From the NCBI GenBank assembly GCA_004558805.1, contig SFDE01000008.1, forward strand, positions 44,135-108,134: a stretch of 64,000 bases of DNA, in the 5' to 3' direction. Below the pieces are notes generated by a model. The model was not told the origin of the DNA. It made no database searches and worked only from the letters and a program-made list of their open reading frames with translations. Position numbers and translations under genes: made by a program. The DNA comes from Faecalibacterium prausnitzii. Lineage in GTDB: Bacteria > Bacillota > Clostridia > Oscillospirales > Ruminococcaceae. This document shows positions 15,816-25,845 of this stretch, piece after piece (position 1 is the stretch's first letter; every line of letters starts with the position of its first letter).

Positions 15816-17636
15816 TCAGTCCACCACGTCCTCAAACTGGCTGTTGTACAGGTCAGCGTAGAAGCCCTCTGCTTCAATGAGCTGGTCGTGGGTCCCCTGT
15901 TCCACAATGTCACCGTCCCGCATCACAAGGATCAGGTCGGCGTCCCGGATGGTGGACAGACGGTGGGCGATGACAAAGCTGGTGCGTCCTTCCATGAGAC
16001 GGTCCATGGCGGTCTGGATCCGCTGTTCGGTGCGGGTGTCCACGCTGCTGGTTGCCTCGTCCAGGATCAGGATCCGGTTGTCTGCCAGAATGGTGCGGGC
16101 AATGGTCAACAGCTGCTTCTGCCCCTGACTGACATTGGAGGCGTCCTCGTTCAACTCCATCTGGTAACCGCCGGGCAGGGTGCGGATAAAGTGGTCGGCG
16201 TTTGCCGCTTTGGCGGCGGCAATGACCTCTTCATCGGTGGCGTCCAGACGACCGTAGCGGATGTTTTCCATAATGGTGCCCTTGAACAGCCATGTGTCCT
16301 GCAGCACCATGCCAAAGCCTTCCCGCAGGGCGCTGCGGTCAAAGTCCCGGACGTCGTGCCCGTTGAGGGTGATGGAGCCGGAGTCCACATCGTAGAACCG
16401 CATCAGCAGCTTTACCATGGTGGTCTTGCCGGCACCGGTAGGTCCTACGATCGCCACCTTCTGCCCGGGCTTTACCACACAGCTGAAATCGTGGATGATG
16501 GTCTTTTCCGGAGTGTAGCCGAACCGGACGTGGTCAAAGGTGACCTGCCCGTCGATGGAGGCAGGATCTGCCCGGCGGGCGGGGTCTGCCAGCTGATCCT
16601 CCTCCGGCTCGTTCAGGAACTCAAACACCCGCTCGGCGGCGGCAGCCATGCTCTGCAGCATGTTGGATACCTGAGACAGCTGCTGGATGGGCTGGGTAAA
16701 GTTCTTTACATACTGGATGAATGCCTGAATGTCGCCGATGGTGATGATGCCGTTTGCCGCAAAAATGCTGCCTACGATCGCCACCGCCACATAGCCCAGA
16801 TTGCCCACAAAGTTCATGATGGGCATCATGAGACCGGAGAGGAATTGGCTCTTCCATGCGGATTCATACAGCTTATCGTTGGCGGCGTTGAAGTCCGCCA
16901 GCACCACAGCCTCCCGGTTGAACGCCTTGACCACGTTGTGCCCGGAGTAGATCTCCTCTACCTGCCCGTTGACCACGCCCAGTGTTGCCTGCTGCGCCTT
17001 GAAGTACTTCTGGCTGAATTTTACCACCACCAGCACCAGCACAAGGGACACCGGCAGGATCAGCAGGGCGATGAGGGTCATGCGAGGGCTGATGGAAAGC
17101 ATCATGATCAGCACGCCGATCATGGTGGTGACGCTGGTGATCAGCTGGGTGATGCTCTGATTCAGGCTCTGCCCCAGGGTATCCACATCGTTGGTGATCC
17201 GGGACAGCACCTCGCCCACGGTGCGCTTTTCAAAGTAGGCGAGGGGCAGGCGGTTGATCTTCTGGCTGATCTGACGGCGGAAGTCGTAGCAGACCTTCTG
17301 GGAAAGCCCGGTCATGAGCCAGCCCTGGATAAAGCTGAAGGCGGCGCTCAGCAGGTACATGCCCAGCAAAAACAGCAGCACCCTGCTGATGTAGGCAAAG
17401 TCAATGGCACCGGTGCCCCGGAGCTTGGCGATCCAGCCGGTGGCAAGAGCGGTGGTGGCTTTTGCCAGCACCTTGGGTCCGGCAATGTTAAAGATGGTGG
17501 ACAGCACCGCAAAGACCATGGAGGTGATCAGGGGCAGCTTGTAGCGCCCCATGGTGCGGATAAGCTGCCGCAGCGTGCCCTTAAAGTCTTTGGCACGCTC
17601 GGTGGTGGGACGTCCGTGTCTGGGCATATCACTCAC
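15816..17636 (-). CDS. ABC half-exporter (multidrug/lipid type), subunit 2
   Basis: The 606-residue product has an N-terminal six-helix ABC exporter membrane domain and a C-terminal ATPase: Walker A GPTGAGKTT near residue 395, Q-loop MVLQDTWLFKGTI, signature VSQGQKQLL (Gln in place of the second Gly), Walker B ILILDEAT and H-loop IAHRLSTI. It overlaps the upstream exporter gene by 8 nt and almost certainly forms a heterodimer with it. Heterodimers of this kind after a MarR gene usually export drugs or peptides. The substrate is unknown. Confidence 0.92.
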   Translation of the reverse strand: MSDMPRHGRPTTERAKDFKGTLRQLIRTMGRYKLPLITSMVFAVLSTIFNIAGPKVLAKATTALATGWIAKLRGTGAIDFAYISRVLLFLLGMYLLSAAFSFIQGWLMTGLSQKVCYDFRRQISQKINRLPLAYFEKRTVGEVLSRITNDVDTLGQSLNQSITQLITSVTTMIGVLIMMLSISPRMTLIALLILPVSLVLVLVVVKFSQKYFKAQQATLGVVNGQVEEIYSGHNVVKAFNREAVVLADFNAANDKLYESAWKSQFLSGLMMPIMNFVGNLGYVAVAIVGSIFAANGIITIGDIQAFIQYVKNFTQPIQQLSQVSNMLQSMAAAAERVFEFLNEPEEDQLADPARRADPASIDGQVTFDHVRFGYTPEKTIIHDFSCVVKPGQKVAIVGPTGAGKTTMVKLLMRFYDVDSGSITLNGHDVRDFDRSALREGFGMVLQDTWLFKGTIMENIRYGRLDATDEEVIAAAKAANADHFIRTLPGGYQMELNEDASNVSQGQKQLLTIARTILADNRILILDEATSSVDTRTEQRIQTAMDRLMEGRTSFVIAHRLSTIRDADLILVMRDGDIVEQGTHDQLIEAEGFYADLYNSQFEDVVD

Positions 17637-19932
17637 CCTCCTTTCCGGTATTCAGAGTGTCCAGCGCCAGTTCCTTCTGGCTCAGCTGGCTCCGGGCGAT
17701 CTCCTGATATTCCGGGCAGCTGACCATGAGCTGGGCGTGGGTGCCCTTGCCCACCAGCCGTCCCTCGTCCAGGACCAGGATCTGGTTGGCGTGGAGCACC
17801 GTAGAGATCCGCTGTGCCACAAGGATCACGGTGGCGTTGTCGGTCTGTGCCTTCAGGGCACGGCGCAGCGCCACATCAGTCTTGTAGTCCAGAGCGGAGA
17901 AACTGTCGTCAAACAGGTAGATCCGGGGATGCTTGGCAATGGCACGGGCAATGGAGAGCCGCTGCTTCTGCCCGCCGGATACGTTGGAGCCTCCCTGAGC
18001 AATGGGACTCTGGTAGCCCTCGGGCTTTGCCTCGATAAAATCCGTTGCCTGCGCAATGGCGGCGGCGTTTTTTACATCGGCGTCGGAGATCTGCTCCCCG
18101 CCAAACTTCAGGTTGGAGTCGATGGTGCCGCTGAACAGCACCCCCTTCTGGGGCACATAGCCCAGCAGGTCGTGGAGCTGTGCCTGGGGCATATCCCGCA
18201 CATCCACCCCGTCCACCGTGATGCTGCCGCCGGTGACATCGTAGAACCGGGGAATCAGGTTCAGCAGGGTGGACTTGCCGCAGCCGGTGGAGCCGATGAT
18301 GGCGGTGGTCTCGCCGGGCTTGGCGGTAAAGCTGATGTGCTCCAGTGCATCGCTGTCAGCACCGGGGAAGCGGAAACTCACGTCCTTAAATTCCACCACG
18401 CCCTGCCAGTTTTGGCGTTCCTGTGCAGCCTTTGCGGCGGCGGGGTCCGGGTCGTGGATGGTCGCTTTGGTGCGCAGCACCTCATCGATGCGGTCTGCGG
18501 CAACACCGGCACGGGGCAGCATCACTGCCACCATGGCAAGCATCAAAAAGGACATGACGATCTGCATGGTATAGGTGATAAAGGCGATCATCTCGCCCAC
18601 CTGCATGGTGCCGGCGTCCATAGCCTTGCCGCCGAACCAGACGATGAGCAGGCTGGTGCCGTTCATGATCAGGGTCATAAAGGGCATCATGGCGACCATG
18701 GCGCGGTTGGTGAACAGCTGGGTGCCCAGCAGTTCCCGGTTTGCCTTGTCGAAGCGCTCTTCCTCAAACTTTTCCCGGCTGAAGGCACGCACCGGCATGA
18801 TGCCGGTAAGGATCTCCCGGCTCACCAGATTCAGTCGGTCCACCAACTTCTGCATGACCTTGAATTTGGGCATGGCAATGCTCATCAGGAAGAGCAGCAG
18901 CACCAGCAGCAGCGCCACATCCAGCAGAACGATCCAGGAAAGCCCGGTGCTGCTGTTTACCACATGGAGCACGCCGCCGATGCCCAGAATGGGGGCGTAT
19001 GCCACCATCCGCAGCAGCATGACGCAGACGAACTGCACCTGCTGGATGTCGTTGGTGGTGCGGGTGATGAGGGAGGCGGTGGAGAAATTTTCGATCTCCG
19101 CATTGGAAAAGCCGATGACAGCGGAGAAGGTCTCCCGCCGCAGGTCCCGTCCGATGGCGGCAGATACCCGGGAGGCAAGGAAGCCTACGGCAACGGCAAC
19201 TGCCACCATCAGCAGGGTGAGTCCCAGCATCTGCCCGCCTACCCGGAACAGGTAGCCCATCTGCACCTGCTGTGCCACGCCCTGTCCTTCGTATTCCAAC
19301 TGGACCAGCAGCAGAGACTGGCTTTTGAGATTGTCCAGCATGGAGTCGTCCATGCCGCTTATTGCCCCGGCAAGCTGCTGCCGCAGTGCATCCCGGTCAA
19401 AGCCGGGCATTTGTGTCATGGCGGCAAACTGAGCGGCAGCGGTGTCCAGATCCGCCGCCGTAGGGGCGACGGTAGGGGTCTTGCTGTCGGCGGCAGGGGT
19501 GGATGCTTCCATACCGGACAGGCTGGTCATACCCATGGCACCGGATCCGGCAGGGGTGTTTGCCACCTGCACCGCTGCAAGATACAGGGCGATATCCGGG
19601 GTGGTGATGGCATTTTCCAGCTCGGTGCGCTGGGTGTCGGTCAGGTCGCTGCGCAGCTGCAGCACACCGTCATCCTGCAGGTAGTACTGGTAGGCGTCCT
19701 GCAGCTGTGCGGCGTCCTCCTGGCTCATGAGCATACACAGGGCGTCCAGTGTGCTCTGGCGGATGGTCCGGGGCAGGGGGCTTTCAACGCCGCCCTGCTG
19801 GATGCCGGTATCCACGATCCTGCTGGTGTAGTCCGGCAGCGAAAGATCGCAGTATGCCTGCACGAACAGCAGTGCCACCACCACAAGGCAGACAGCCCAG
19901 TGGCGTGCCAGCTGCTTAAAGATCTTTGTCAT
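17629..19932 (-). CDS. ABC half-exporter, subunit 1, with large extracellular loop
   Basis: From ATG 19932 (GAGGGAGGACC upstream) the product is 767 residues, about 180 longer than a normal half-exporter. The extra length lies between the first and second membrane helices, roughly residues 40-230, and includes a Gly/Met/Ala-Pro-rich stretch (GSGAMGMTSLSG, PAADSKTPTVAPTAADL), so it should be an external domain. The ATPase has Walker A GSTGCGKST, signature VSGGQKQRL, Walker B YLFDDSFSALD and H-loop VAQRIST. Asp instead of Glu after the Walker B Asp suggests a degenerate catalytic site, normal in heterodimeric exporters. It overlaps the MarR gene by 17 nt. Confidence 0.9.
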   Translation of the reverse strand: MTKIFKQLARHWAVCLVVVALLFVQAYCDLSLPDYTSRIVDTGIQQGGVESPLPRTIRQSTLDALCMLMSQEDAAQLQDAYQYYLQDDGVLQLRSDLTDTQRTELENAITTPDIALYLAAVQVANTPAGSGAMGMTSLSGMEASTPAADSKTPTVAPTAADLDTAAAQFAAMTQMPGFDRDALRQQLAGAISGMDDSMLDNLKSQSLLLVQLEYEGQGVAQQVQMGYLFRVGGQMLGLTLLMVAVAVAVGFLASRVSAAIGRDLRRETFSAVIGFSNAEIENFSTASLITRTTNDIQQVQFVCVMLLRMVAYAPILGIGGVLHVVNSSTGLSWIVLLDVALLLVLLLFLMSIAMPKFKVMQKLVDRLNLVSREILTGIMPVRAFSREKFEEERFDKANRELLGTQLFTNRAMVAMMPFMTLIMNGTSLLIVWFGGKAMDAGTMQVGEMIAFITYTMQIVMSFLMLAMVAVMLPRAGVAADRIDEVLRTKATIHDPDPAAAKAAQERQNWQGVVEFKDVSFRFPGADSDALEHISFTAKPGETTAIIGSTGCGKSTLLNLIPRFYDVTGGSITVDGVDVRDMPQAQLHDLLGYVPQKGVLFSGTIDSNLKFGGEQISDADVKNAAAIAQATDFIEAKPEGYQSPIAQGGSNVSGGQKQRLSIARAIAKHPRIYLFDDSFSALDYKTDVALRRALKAQTDNATVILVAQRISTVLHANQILVLDEGRLVGKGTHAQLMVSCPEYQEIARSQLSQKELALDTLNTGKEGE

Positions 19933-20425
19933 GGTTTGGTCCTCCCTCTGGTTCTTGATCACGTGCGGCGTTTTCTGCAAGGATGGCGTCCATCAACGCC
20001 CCTTGCAACGCCTGCATCTGCGCTATCTGCTCCGGCTCCAGCCGGGCGATGACACAGGCAAAATAGTCGCTGAGAGCTTCTTCGCACTGACGGCATGCCT
20101 CATACCCCTGCGGGGTGATGCGCACCAGCGTCTTGCGGCGGTCGGCGGGGTCTGGCTCCCGCACCACCGTGCCGTCCTGTTCCAGGATCCGCAGCCCCCG
20201 GGATATGGCAGGCAGAGGCTGGCGTGTATCCCGGGCAAGGTCCGAGACATACACGGCTCCGTCCTGCCCGTGCTCCCTGATGCAGTGCATCAGCGCTTCC
20301 AGCATATTAAAATGGCACTTGGGGCAGCTGCGCAGGGCACTGCGCATCCCGGTCTTTGCCGCCTTGCTGAGTTCTGCAATAAAATGGCAGGATGTATGGA
20401 AACTGAGCGGTTCGATTCCGGACAT
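19916..20425 (-). CDS. MarR-family transcriptional regulator
   Basis: The product from ATG 20425 (AAGGAGGGA upstream) is 169 residues. It has the MarR winged-helix pattern: VYVSDLARDTRQPLPAISRG as the helix-turn-helix near residues 78-97, then LEQDGTVVREPDPADRRKTL as the wing. An N-terminal CPKCHF motif is unusual and might respond to metal or redox state. It is the first gene of an operon with the two half-exporters and overlaps the first, so it probably controls their expression in response to the exported compound. An inverted repeat lies just upstream. Confidence 0.88.
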   Translation of the reverse strand: MSGIEPLSFHTSCHFIAELSKAAKTGMRSALRSCPKCHFNMLEALMHCIREHGQDGAVYVSDLARDTRQPLPAISRGLRILEQDGTVVREPDPADRRKTLVRITPQGYEACRQCEEALSDYFACVIARLEPEQIAQMQALQGALMDAILAENAARDQEPEGGPNHDKDL

Positions 20426-20448
20426 GGGATCCCTCCTTGCAAAAATAC

Positions 20449-20462
20449 TTAACAACTGTTAA
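20449..20462 (-). promoter_or_regulatory. Candidate MarR operator
   Basis: TTAACA-AC-TGTTAA is an inverted repeat 24 nt upstream of the MarR start, and a partial second copy (AACTGTTGACA) follows. Its place in the promoter region suggests autoregulation. Confidence 0.45.
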
Positions 20463-20792
20463 CTGTTGACAATTGCTAATAATATACCTTTCGGGGCGGG
20501 AATGCAAGACCACGGCGGAATGTTTGCATATTTTTAACATTTGGAATGGGGCAGAGTGCACAAAACGGAGAAAAAAATTCGTGCACAGTGCTGTGAGGCA
20601 ACGGCGACCCACGGGGTTACTGCCGGAAAAGGGGAAAACTGCGCTGCAAGAGGGAAAATAAAATTGCTTTTGTGTTGCAGAAGTGTTATACTTTACAGTG
20701 ATTCTGTGGCGTCGCTGCCGCAAAAATACGAAGGGGACCTTCCGGGTCGGGGGGTGTCTGGCAGGAAGGAAAAGCTTCCATGGGGTGTCGGG
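20463..20792 (+). promoter_or_regulatory. Intergenic region with promoter of the surface-protein locus
   Basis: TTGCTT at 20664 and TATACT at 20687 are separated by 17 nt and lie about 100 nt before the surface-protein ATG. The frame of the next gene stays open through this region, but the sense is poor. Otherwise I see nothing in it. Confidence 0.5.
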
Positions 20793-23700
20793 ATGAAGGA
20801 CATTTTAACAAATCTGATGGAAAAGTTCCGCCGGGAACACAGGCTGGCGCGGCGCTACACGGCTATGTTGCTGGTGTTGGCATTTGCTACCACCCTGTTT
20901 GTCAACTGGCAGCTCCACGGGGTGGGCATTTCCATGACGGCGGACTACCTGTGCGGCTATGAAGAGCATGAGCATACGGCGGAGTGCTATGAGCGGGTGC
21001 TGGTCTGCGGCTACGAGGAAGGTATGCCGGAGGACCCCGCCGCCGCACTGCCGGAGGATGGGATGCTGGATGTGGACTATGGCGTGGACGGGGATGAGCT
21101 GTCCCAGGAGCCGGAGCCGCTGGCGGAGCAGCCGGTGCACCACCATACCCAGGACTGCTACGAAGAGCGGCAGGTGCTGGACTGTACGGAAGAGGAGCAC
21201 GAGCATACCGACGAGTGCTTTGACCCGGAGGACGGCAGCCTGATCTGTGAGCTTTTCCCCCATACCCATACAGAAAGCTGCTATACCACCCAGTATGAGC
21301 TGGTCTGCGGCATGGAAGAAGGGGAACCGGAGCAGGCAGCAGATCCGGACTTTGCCCTGTACGAAGAAGAGACGACCCTGCCGGCAGCGCCGAAAGACGT
21401 ACCGGAGGCGGCAGTATCGGAGGAAGTGCCGGTGCACCACCACACCGAGGCGTGCTATCGGGAGGAGCTGGTATGCACCCTGCCGGAGCACCACCACACG
21501 GTGGAGTGCCTGTCGGACCCGCTGGCGGATGTGGAGACCGAGGCAGACTGGCTGGCAAAGACCAACACCTCCCTTACCGGCAACTGGGGCGAGGACCTGC
21601 TGGCAGTGGCACAGTCCCAGCTGGACTACGCAGAGAGCACCAAAAACTTTAAGCTGGACGTGGAGGACGAAGAAAAGCTCCGGGGCTGGACCCGCTACGG
21701 CGCATGGTACGGCAACCCCTACGGTGAGTGGGACGTAATGTTCCTGTCCTACTGCCTGTACTACGCAGGCATTCCCCAGAGCGTAGTGCCCCAGCGTGCC
21801 GGTGTGGATGCACTGCGCAGTGATCTGCGGGGTACCGACTGGCTGTTGACCGACGCCGTCCCCCAGGTGGGAGACGCCCTCATCTACCAAAACGCTGCGG
21901 GCGTGGAAACCGTGGGCATCGTCAAGGCGGTGGACGGGGATACCGGCATGGTCACCGTGATCTCCGGCGCTGTGGAAGGCACGGTGGCAGAGGTGGCTGT
22001 GGACCCGGCATCCATCACCGGCGTGGTGTCGGTGACGGGTGCCTATGCGGCACAGACCGCCGCCATGGACCCGGACGCAGAGACGGAGGAAGCAGAAAAG
22101 CCGGAGCAAGACGCAGACATAGATGAGGAGTTTTACCCCGAGGACGAGGATTTTAGCATCGTCATGACCTGGGACCGGACCCAGAAGGCAGACTCCATGG
22201 ACCCCCTGTTTGCAGTGGCAGCACTGGAGATGGGTGAGGGCACCGACTCTGTCCGGCTGGAGGACCACATCACGAAAGTATCCCTGAAAAAGGTGGTAAA
22301 GGGTCAGGAGATAGACATCGACACCGGCGCAGAGGTGAAGGACGGCAACATCGTCAAGGTCGCCTTGGAGTTCAACTTTAATTCCGGCGTCCTTACTGCG
22401 GACAGAAGGCAGGCAACCTACCAGCTGCCGGGAGGACTGAAGCTGACCACTGCCGTTGACAACGGCGCGGTCAAGGACGGCAAAGGAAAAACGATCGGCA
22501 CTTACAACATCAACATGGATGGTCTTGTTACCATGACCTTTAACGAAGATGTTATCGGTGGTGCTCACGATGGCACGCTGGATTATACCGCCATGGCAAA
22601 CTACAGCGAGTCCGCAAGTGGTAGTGTGAACATCAACAATAGGTTTGATCTGAACATCTCAAAGCCGGACCCGGACCTTGATGTGGCAAAGCGGCTGACA
22701 GGAGGTAGAATTTGGAGCGATGCAGAGGGCAATCAGCTCGTCCAGTGGCAGCTGGAAGTGTCCTCTGCAAAGGGAACGGACGGACAGGGGGTCACCATCC
22801 AGGACCGGCTGAATGTGAACAATGGCGTAGTCCCCAACAATGGCGTTGTCTCCTCTTATGAGCCGAATTCCTTTGTAGTAAAAAAGCGCTCTGGCAGCAC
22901 CGTGGAGACGGTGGACAGCAGCAGCTATACCTTTGAATTGGACAACACTTCGCTGCCCGTAAAGACTGCAACGGTCAGCGGACTGCCGCCGCTGGCGGAA
23001 AACGAGGCGTATCTGCTGGAATACGTCACAAAGACCCCTCCGGGCTCCTTCTCGCCGGGGCACCATGTGATGTACAACCAGATGTCCGCCACTGCAGGAG
23101 ATGTGACCAGGGAGCGCAACGAGAAGATCACCTTCCAGACGCCTCTGGAAAAGACCGGCACGGTAAACGCCGAGGGTCTGGTAGAGTGGACCATCACCCT
23201 GAAGGCGCCGAAGGACATCAAGGGCGGCTTCTTTGCAAACTTTACCTTAAAAGATAAACTGCCGCAAAATGCCGCCCTTGTGGGAGACATCACCATCATC
23301 CCTGCTTTTGGTACATCCTGGACCATTACGGCAGACCAGCTAAAGAACGGCTATGACCTTGGGGAACACTACACAGGCAATGAAGCAGCGATGCCCGGAA
23401 AGTTCACCATCAAGTATACCACCACTGCAGTGCCGGACACTAGCGGCAATGTGGTCAATACTGCCAAACTTATCAATAAGAACAACCCTGTGACCTTTAC
23501 TGCCACCGGGACGGTGCCGGGGGTCCTGGGCAACTGGAACATCACAAAGAGCCATGTCCGCACCGAGAACAATGTGGCGTACTGGAAAATCAACGCAGCA
23601 AACACTGCCGGCGCAAGGACCTTTACCCTTACGGATACCATTCTGGACGCCACCGACAGTACGGGAGCCGCCATCTCCGGGCAGAACACCCACTACGCCT

Positions 23701-25838
23701 ATGCGGCTGAGCTGCAAACTGCCATCCAGTCCGGCATGAAGCTGTATGCCCTGCAGGATGCCGCTCCCCTGAGCTACGCACAGGCAATAGAAAAGGGCTG
23801 GCTGGACGAAAACTCCATCCAATATTACGATGCAGCAGGTGAGTTGGTGCTGGCGTCGGATACAGCCAACCCGGTAATGCGTTTTACCGTTACTGTAAAG
23901 GCAGGGGATAACGACTCCCCGGTGCGCCGCATCCTGCTGGAAAATATCCCCACCCACGAGGTGCGGGACAAGATGCAGGGCGGCGAGACGTGGATCTTCC
24001 GCAATCAGGCGGAACTGAACGGCGCTGCTTCCACCGCACAGGACGGATACCGGTGCTACCGCCGTTTTGAAAAGATGGTGGCGACCAATGCAGAGCGCAA
24101 CAACTACACCGGTGCAAACAGCACCATAAAGCTGGAGGATATCCACAACGGCACCCTGAAATACCGTATCATCCTGACCACCGGCGCAGAGGAGACCGCA
24201 CCCATCACGGTGACGGATAAGCTGCCTGCGGGTACCTTTACCTCCAAGGGCTTCTGGATAGACGGTCAGCGGGCATCCGGCATCACAGCAACCTACACGG
24301 TAAGTGCCGACCGTGTGCTCACCGTCAATATCAGCAACTACAACAACGGCATACCGGGAAAAGCCCAGACCATCGAGTTTTTGTACGACATAAAGATCTC
24401 CGATGACCCGGCGTGGAAGGACCCCGGCACCGGCAGCGTGTCCTATACCAACGAGGCGACCTGGGGCAGGGAGTCCTCCTCCATCACCACCACCGTCACA
24501 CGGGACGTGACGCCCCTCACCAAAAACGGCGAGCAGCTGCGGGACGAGACCGGCTGGATCGGCAAGATCAAATATTCGGTGCTCATCAACCCCGGCAGGG
24601 AAAAGCTGGGCGATGGCGAATGGCTGACTTTGAGGGACAGCGCCACCGTGCCGGATGGGGCAGCCTTCTACGGGGACCTTTCCACCGTCCGGCTGTACTA
24701 CTACAAATACGGCAGCACCGTGCTGGAGGAAGTGCCTGCAGACCTGTACAGAAAGCTGGACCCGGAAGAAAACAACTGGCTGGTGATGCAGGTGCCGGAC
24801 AAAACTGCCCTGCTGCTGGAGTATGTGGCGACCATCGACCGGGGCAACTATGTAAGCCCGGATGTAAGCAACACCATCACCTTGCAGAACGGTGTAAGCA
24901 CCTCCAATAAGGTGAGCTTCCAGACTAACGATTCCAGCGCCACCTTTACCAAGGGACAGCTGGTGATAAACAAGCTGGACGGTGCCAACGGCAGCCTGCT
25001 GGCTGGGGCAAAATTTGAGGTGTGGCGGTATCATAAGGAAACAGGGCAGTTTGAGCCCTACACCACCGGCACCACCGGCACCAACGGACAGCTGGTGTTC
25101 GACATCACCAACGATGCCGTGGATACCCTGCACCCGGATGTGCTGTACCGCCTTGTGGAGACCGAGGCACCAACAAACTACATCATGGACAGCACCCCCC
25201 GCTATCTGCTTTTCTACGGCAAGGACAGCAGCAAGGAGGCGGCGTTCCAAGCAGCGACCGGCGTGGCGGATACGCTGGAAGTGCCGGTGAACGGAAACAC
25301 CGAGACGGTGACCCTCAACGGCAACCTCCTTACCGGCGGTGCCCTCAGCACCACCACGCTGGAGGTAAAGAATACCTACAACCAGCTGGCGGTGCACAAA
25401 CACTGGTTTGATAAGAACACCAACCTGCCGCTGGAAGCCGCAAGGATCCCTGTAAAGAGTCTGGATGTGCAGCTCTGCCGCTACACAGAGGGGCAGAGCC
25501 CGGACAGCGCCCAGCCGCTGGAAGGGGAGATCAAGACCCTGACGGCAGAGAACGGCTGGTCCGCCACATGGGAGGGACTGCCCCAGACGGACGATGCCGG
25601 CAAAAAGTACTACTACATGGTCAAGGAGCGGACCACCGGAAGCTGGACCGTCACCGAGGACAACAACGGGGGCATCCAGCTGGGTGTCATCGTGCTGAAA
25701 AACTACGTCTACGAGGGCTATCAGCTGCCCTCCACCGGCGGCGCAGGGGCAGTGCCCCCGGCGCTGGGCGGGGCTATGATGGCAGCGGCAGCGGTGCTGC
25801 TGTACCGGCGCAAAAAGGGCGCAGAGAGGGAGGAGTGA
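20793..25838 (+). CDS. Giant LPxTG surface protein with HxHTxxC motifs and pseudo-peptidase domain
   Basis: From ATG 20793 the product is 1681 residues. A membrane/signal segment lies at about residues 22-42. Residues 52-240 carry six HxHTxxC motifs (first HEHTAEC at 59-65, last HHHTVEC at 233-239), several preceded by another Cys, as in Cys2His2 metal sites. Residues about 250-400 look like an NlpC/P60- or CHAP-like domain, but the expected catalytic Cys is Asp 314 (GEWDVMFLSYC) and the expected His is Thr 373 (VETVGIV). Long beta-rich repeats follow, then a SpaA/Cna-B domain from about 1390 (LVINKLDG), another Cna-B unit from about 1530 and the sorting signal LPSTG at 1645. It heads a pilin/sortase operon and is probably the tip or adhesin subunit. 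The ribosome site is weak, so the start is less certain. Confidence 0.85.
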   Translation: MKDILTNLMEKFRREHRLARRYTAMLLVLAFATTLFVNWQLHGVGISMTADYLCGYEEHEHTAECYERVLVCGYEEGMPEDPAAALPEDGMLDVDYGVDGDELSQEPEPLAEQPVHHHTQDCYEERQVLDCTEEEHEHTDECFDPEDGSLICELFPHTHTESCYTTQYELVCGMEEGEPEQAADPDFALYEEETTLPAAPKDVPEAAVSEEVPVHHHTEACYREELVCTLPEHHHTVECLSDPLADVETEADWLAKTNTSLTGNWGEDLLAVAQSQLDYAESTKNFKLDVEDEEKLRGWTRYGAWYGNPYGEWDVMFLSYCLYYAGIPQSVVPQRAGVDALRSDLRGTDWLLTDAVPQVGDALIYQNAAGVETVGIVKAVDGDTGMVTVISGAVEGTVAEVAVDPASITGVVSVTGAYAAQTAAMDPDAETEEAEKPEQDADIDEEFYPEDEDFSIVMTWDRTQKADSMDPLFAVAALEMGEGTDSVRLEDHITKVSLKKVVKGQEIDIDTGAEVKDGNIVKVALEFNFNSGVLTADRRQATYQLPGGLKLTTAVDNGAVKDGKGKTIGTYNINMDGLVTMTFNEDVIGGAHDGTLDYTAMANYSESASGSVNINNRFDLNISKPDPDLDVAKRLTGGRIWSDAEGNQLVQWQLEVSSAKGTDGQGVTIQDRLNVNNGVVPNNGVVSSYEPNSFVVKKRSGSTVETVDSSSYTFELDNTSLPVKTATVSGLPPLAENEAYLLEYVTKTPPGSFSPGHHVMYNQMSATAGDVTRERNEKITFQTPLEKTGTVNAEGLVEWTITLKAPKDIKGGFFANFTLKDKLPQNAALVGDITIIPAFGTSWTITADQLKNGYDLGEHYTGNEAAMPGKFTIKYTTTAVPDTSGNVVNTAKLINKNNPVTFTATGTVPGVLGNWNITKSHVRTENNVAYWKINAANTAGARTFTLTDTILDATDSTGAAISGQNTHYAYAAELQTAIQSGMKLYALQDAAPLSYAQAIEKGWLDENSIQYYDAAGELVLASDTANPVMRFTVTVKAGDNDSPVRRILLENIPTHEVRDKMQGGETWIFRNQAELNGAASTAQDGYRCYRRFEKMVATNAERNNYTGANSTIKLEDIHNGTLKYRIILTTGAEETAPITVTDKLPAGTFTSKGFWIDGQRASGITATYTVSADRVLTVNISNYNNGIPGKAQTIEFLYDIKISDDPAWKDPGTGSVSYTNEATWGRESSSITTTVTRDVTPLTKNGEQLRDETGWIGKIKYSVLINPGREKLGDGEWLTLRDSATVPDGAAFYGDLSTVRLYYYKYGSTVLEEVPADLYRKLDPEENNWLVMQVPDKTALLLEYVATIDRGNYVSPDVSNTITLQNGVSTSNKVSFQTNDSSATFTKGQLVINKLDGANGSLLAGAKFEVWRYHKETGQFEPYTTGTTGTNGQLVFDITNDAVDTLHPDVLYRLVETEAPTNYIMDSTPRYLLFYGKDSSKEAAFQAATGVADTLEVPVNGNTETVTLNGNLLTGGALSTTTLEVKNTYNQLAVHKHWFDKNTNLPLEAARIPVKSLDVQLCRYTEGQSPDSAQPLEGEIKTLTAENGWSATWEGLPQTDDAGKKYYYMVKERTTGSWTVTEDNNGGIQLGVIVLKNYVYEGYQLPSTGGAGAVPPALGGAMMAAAAVLLYRRKKGAEREE

Positions 25839-25845
25839 GCATAGC

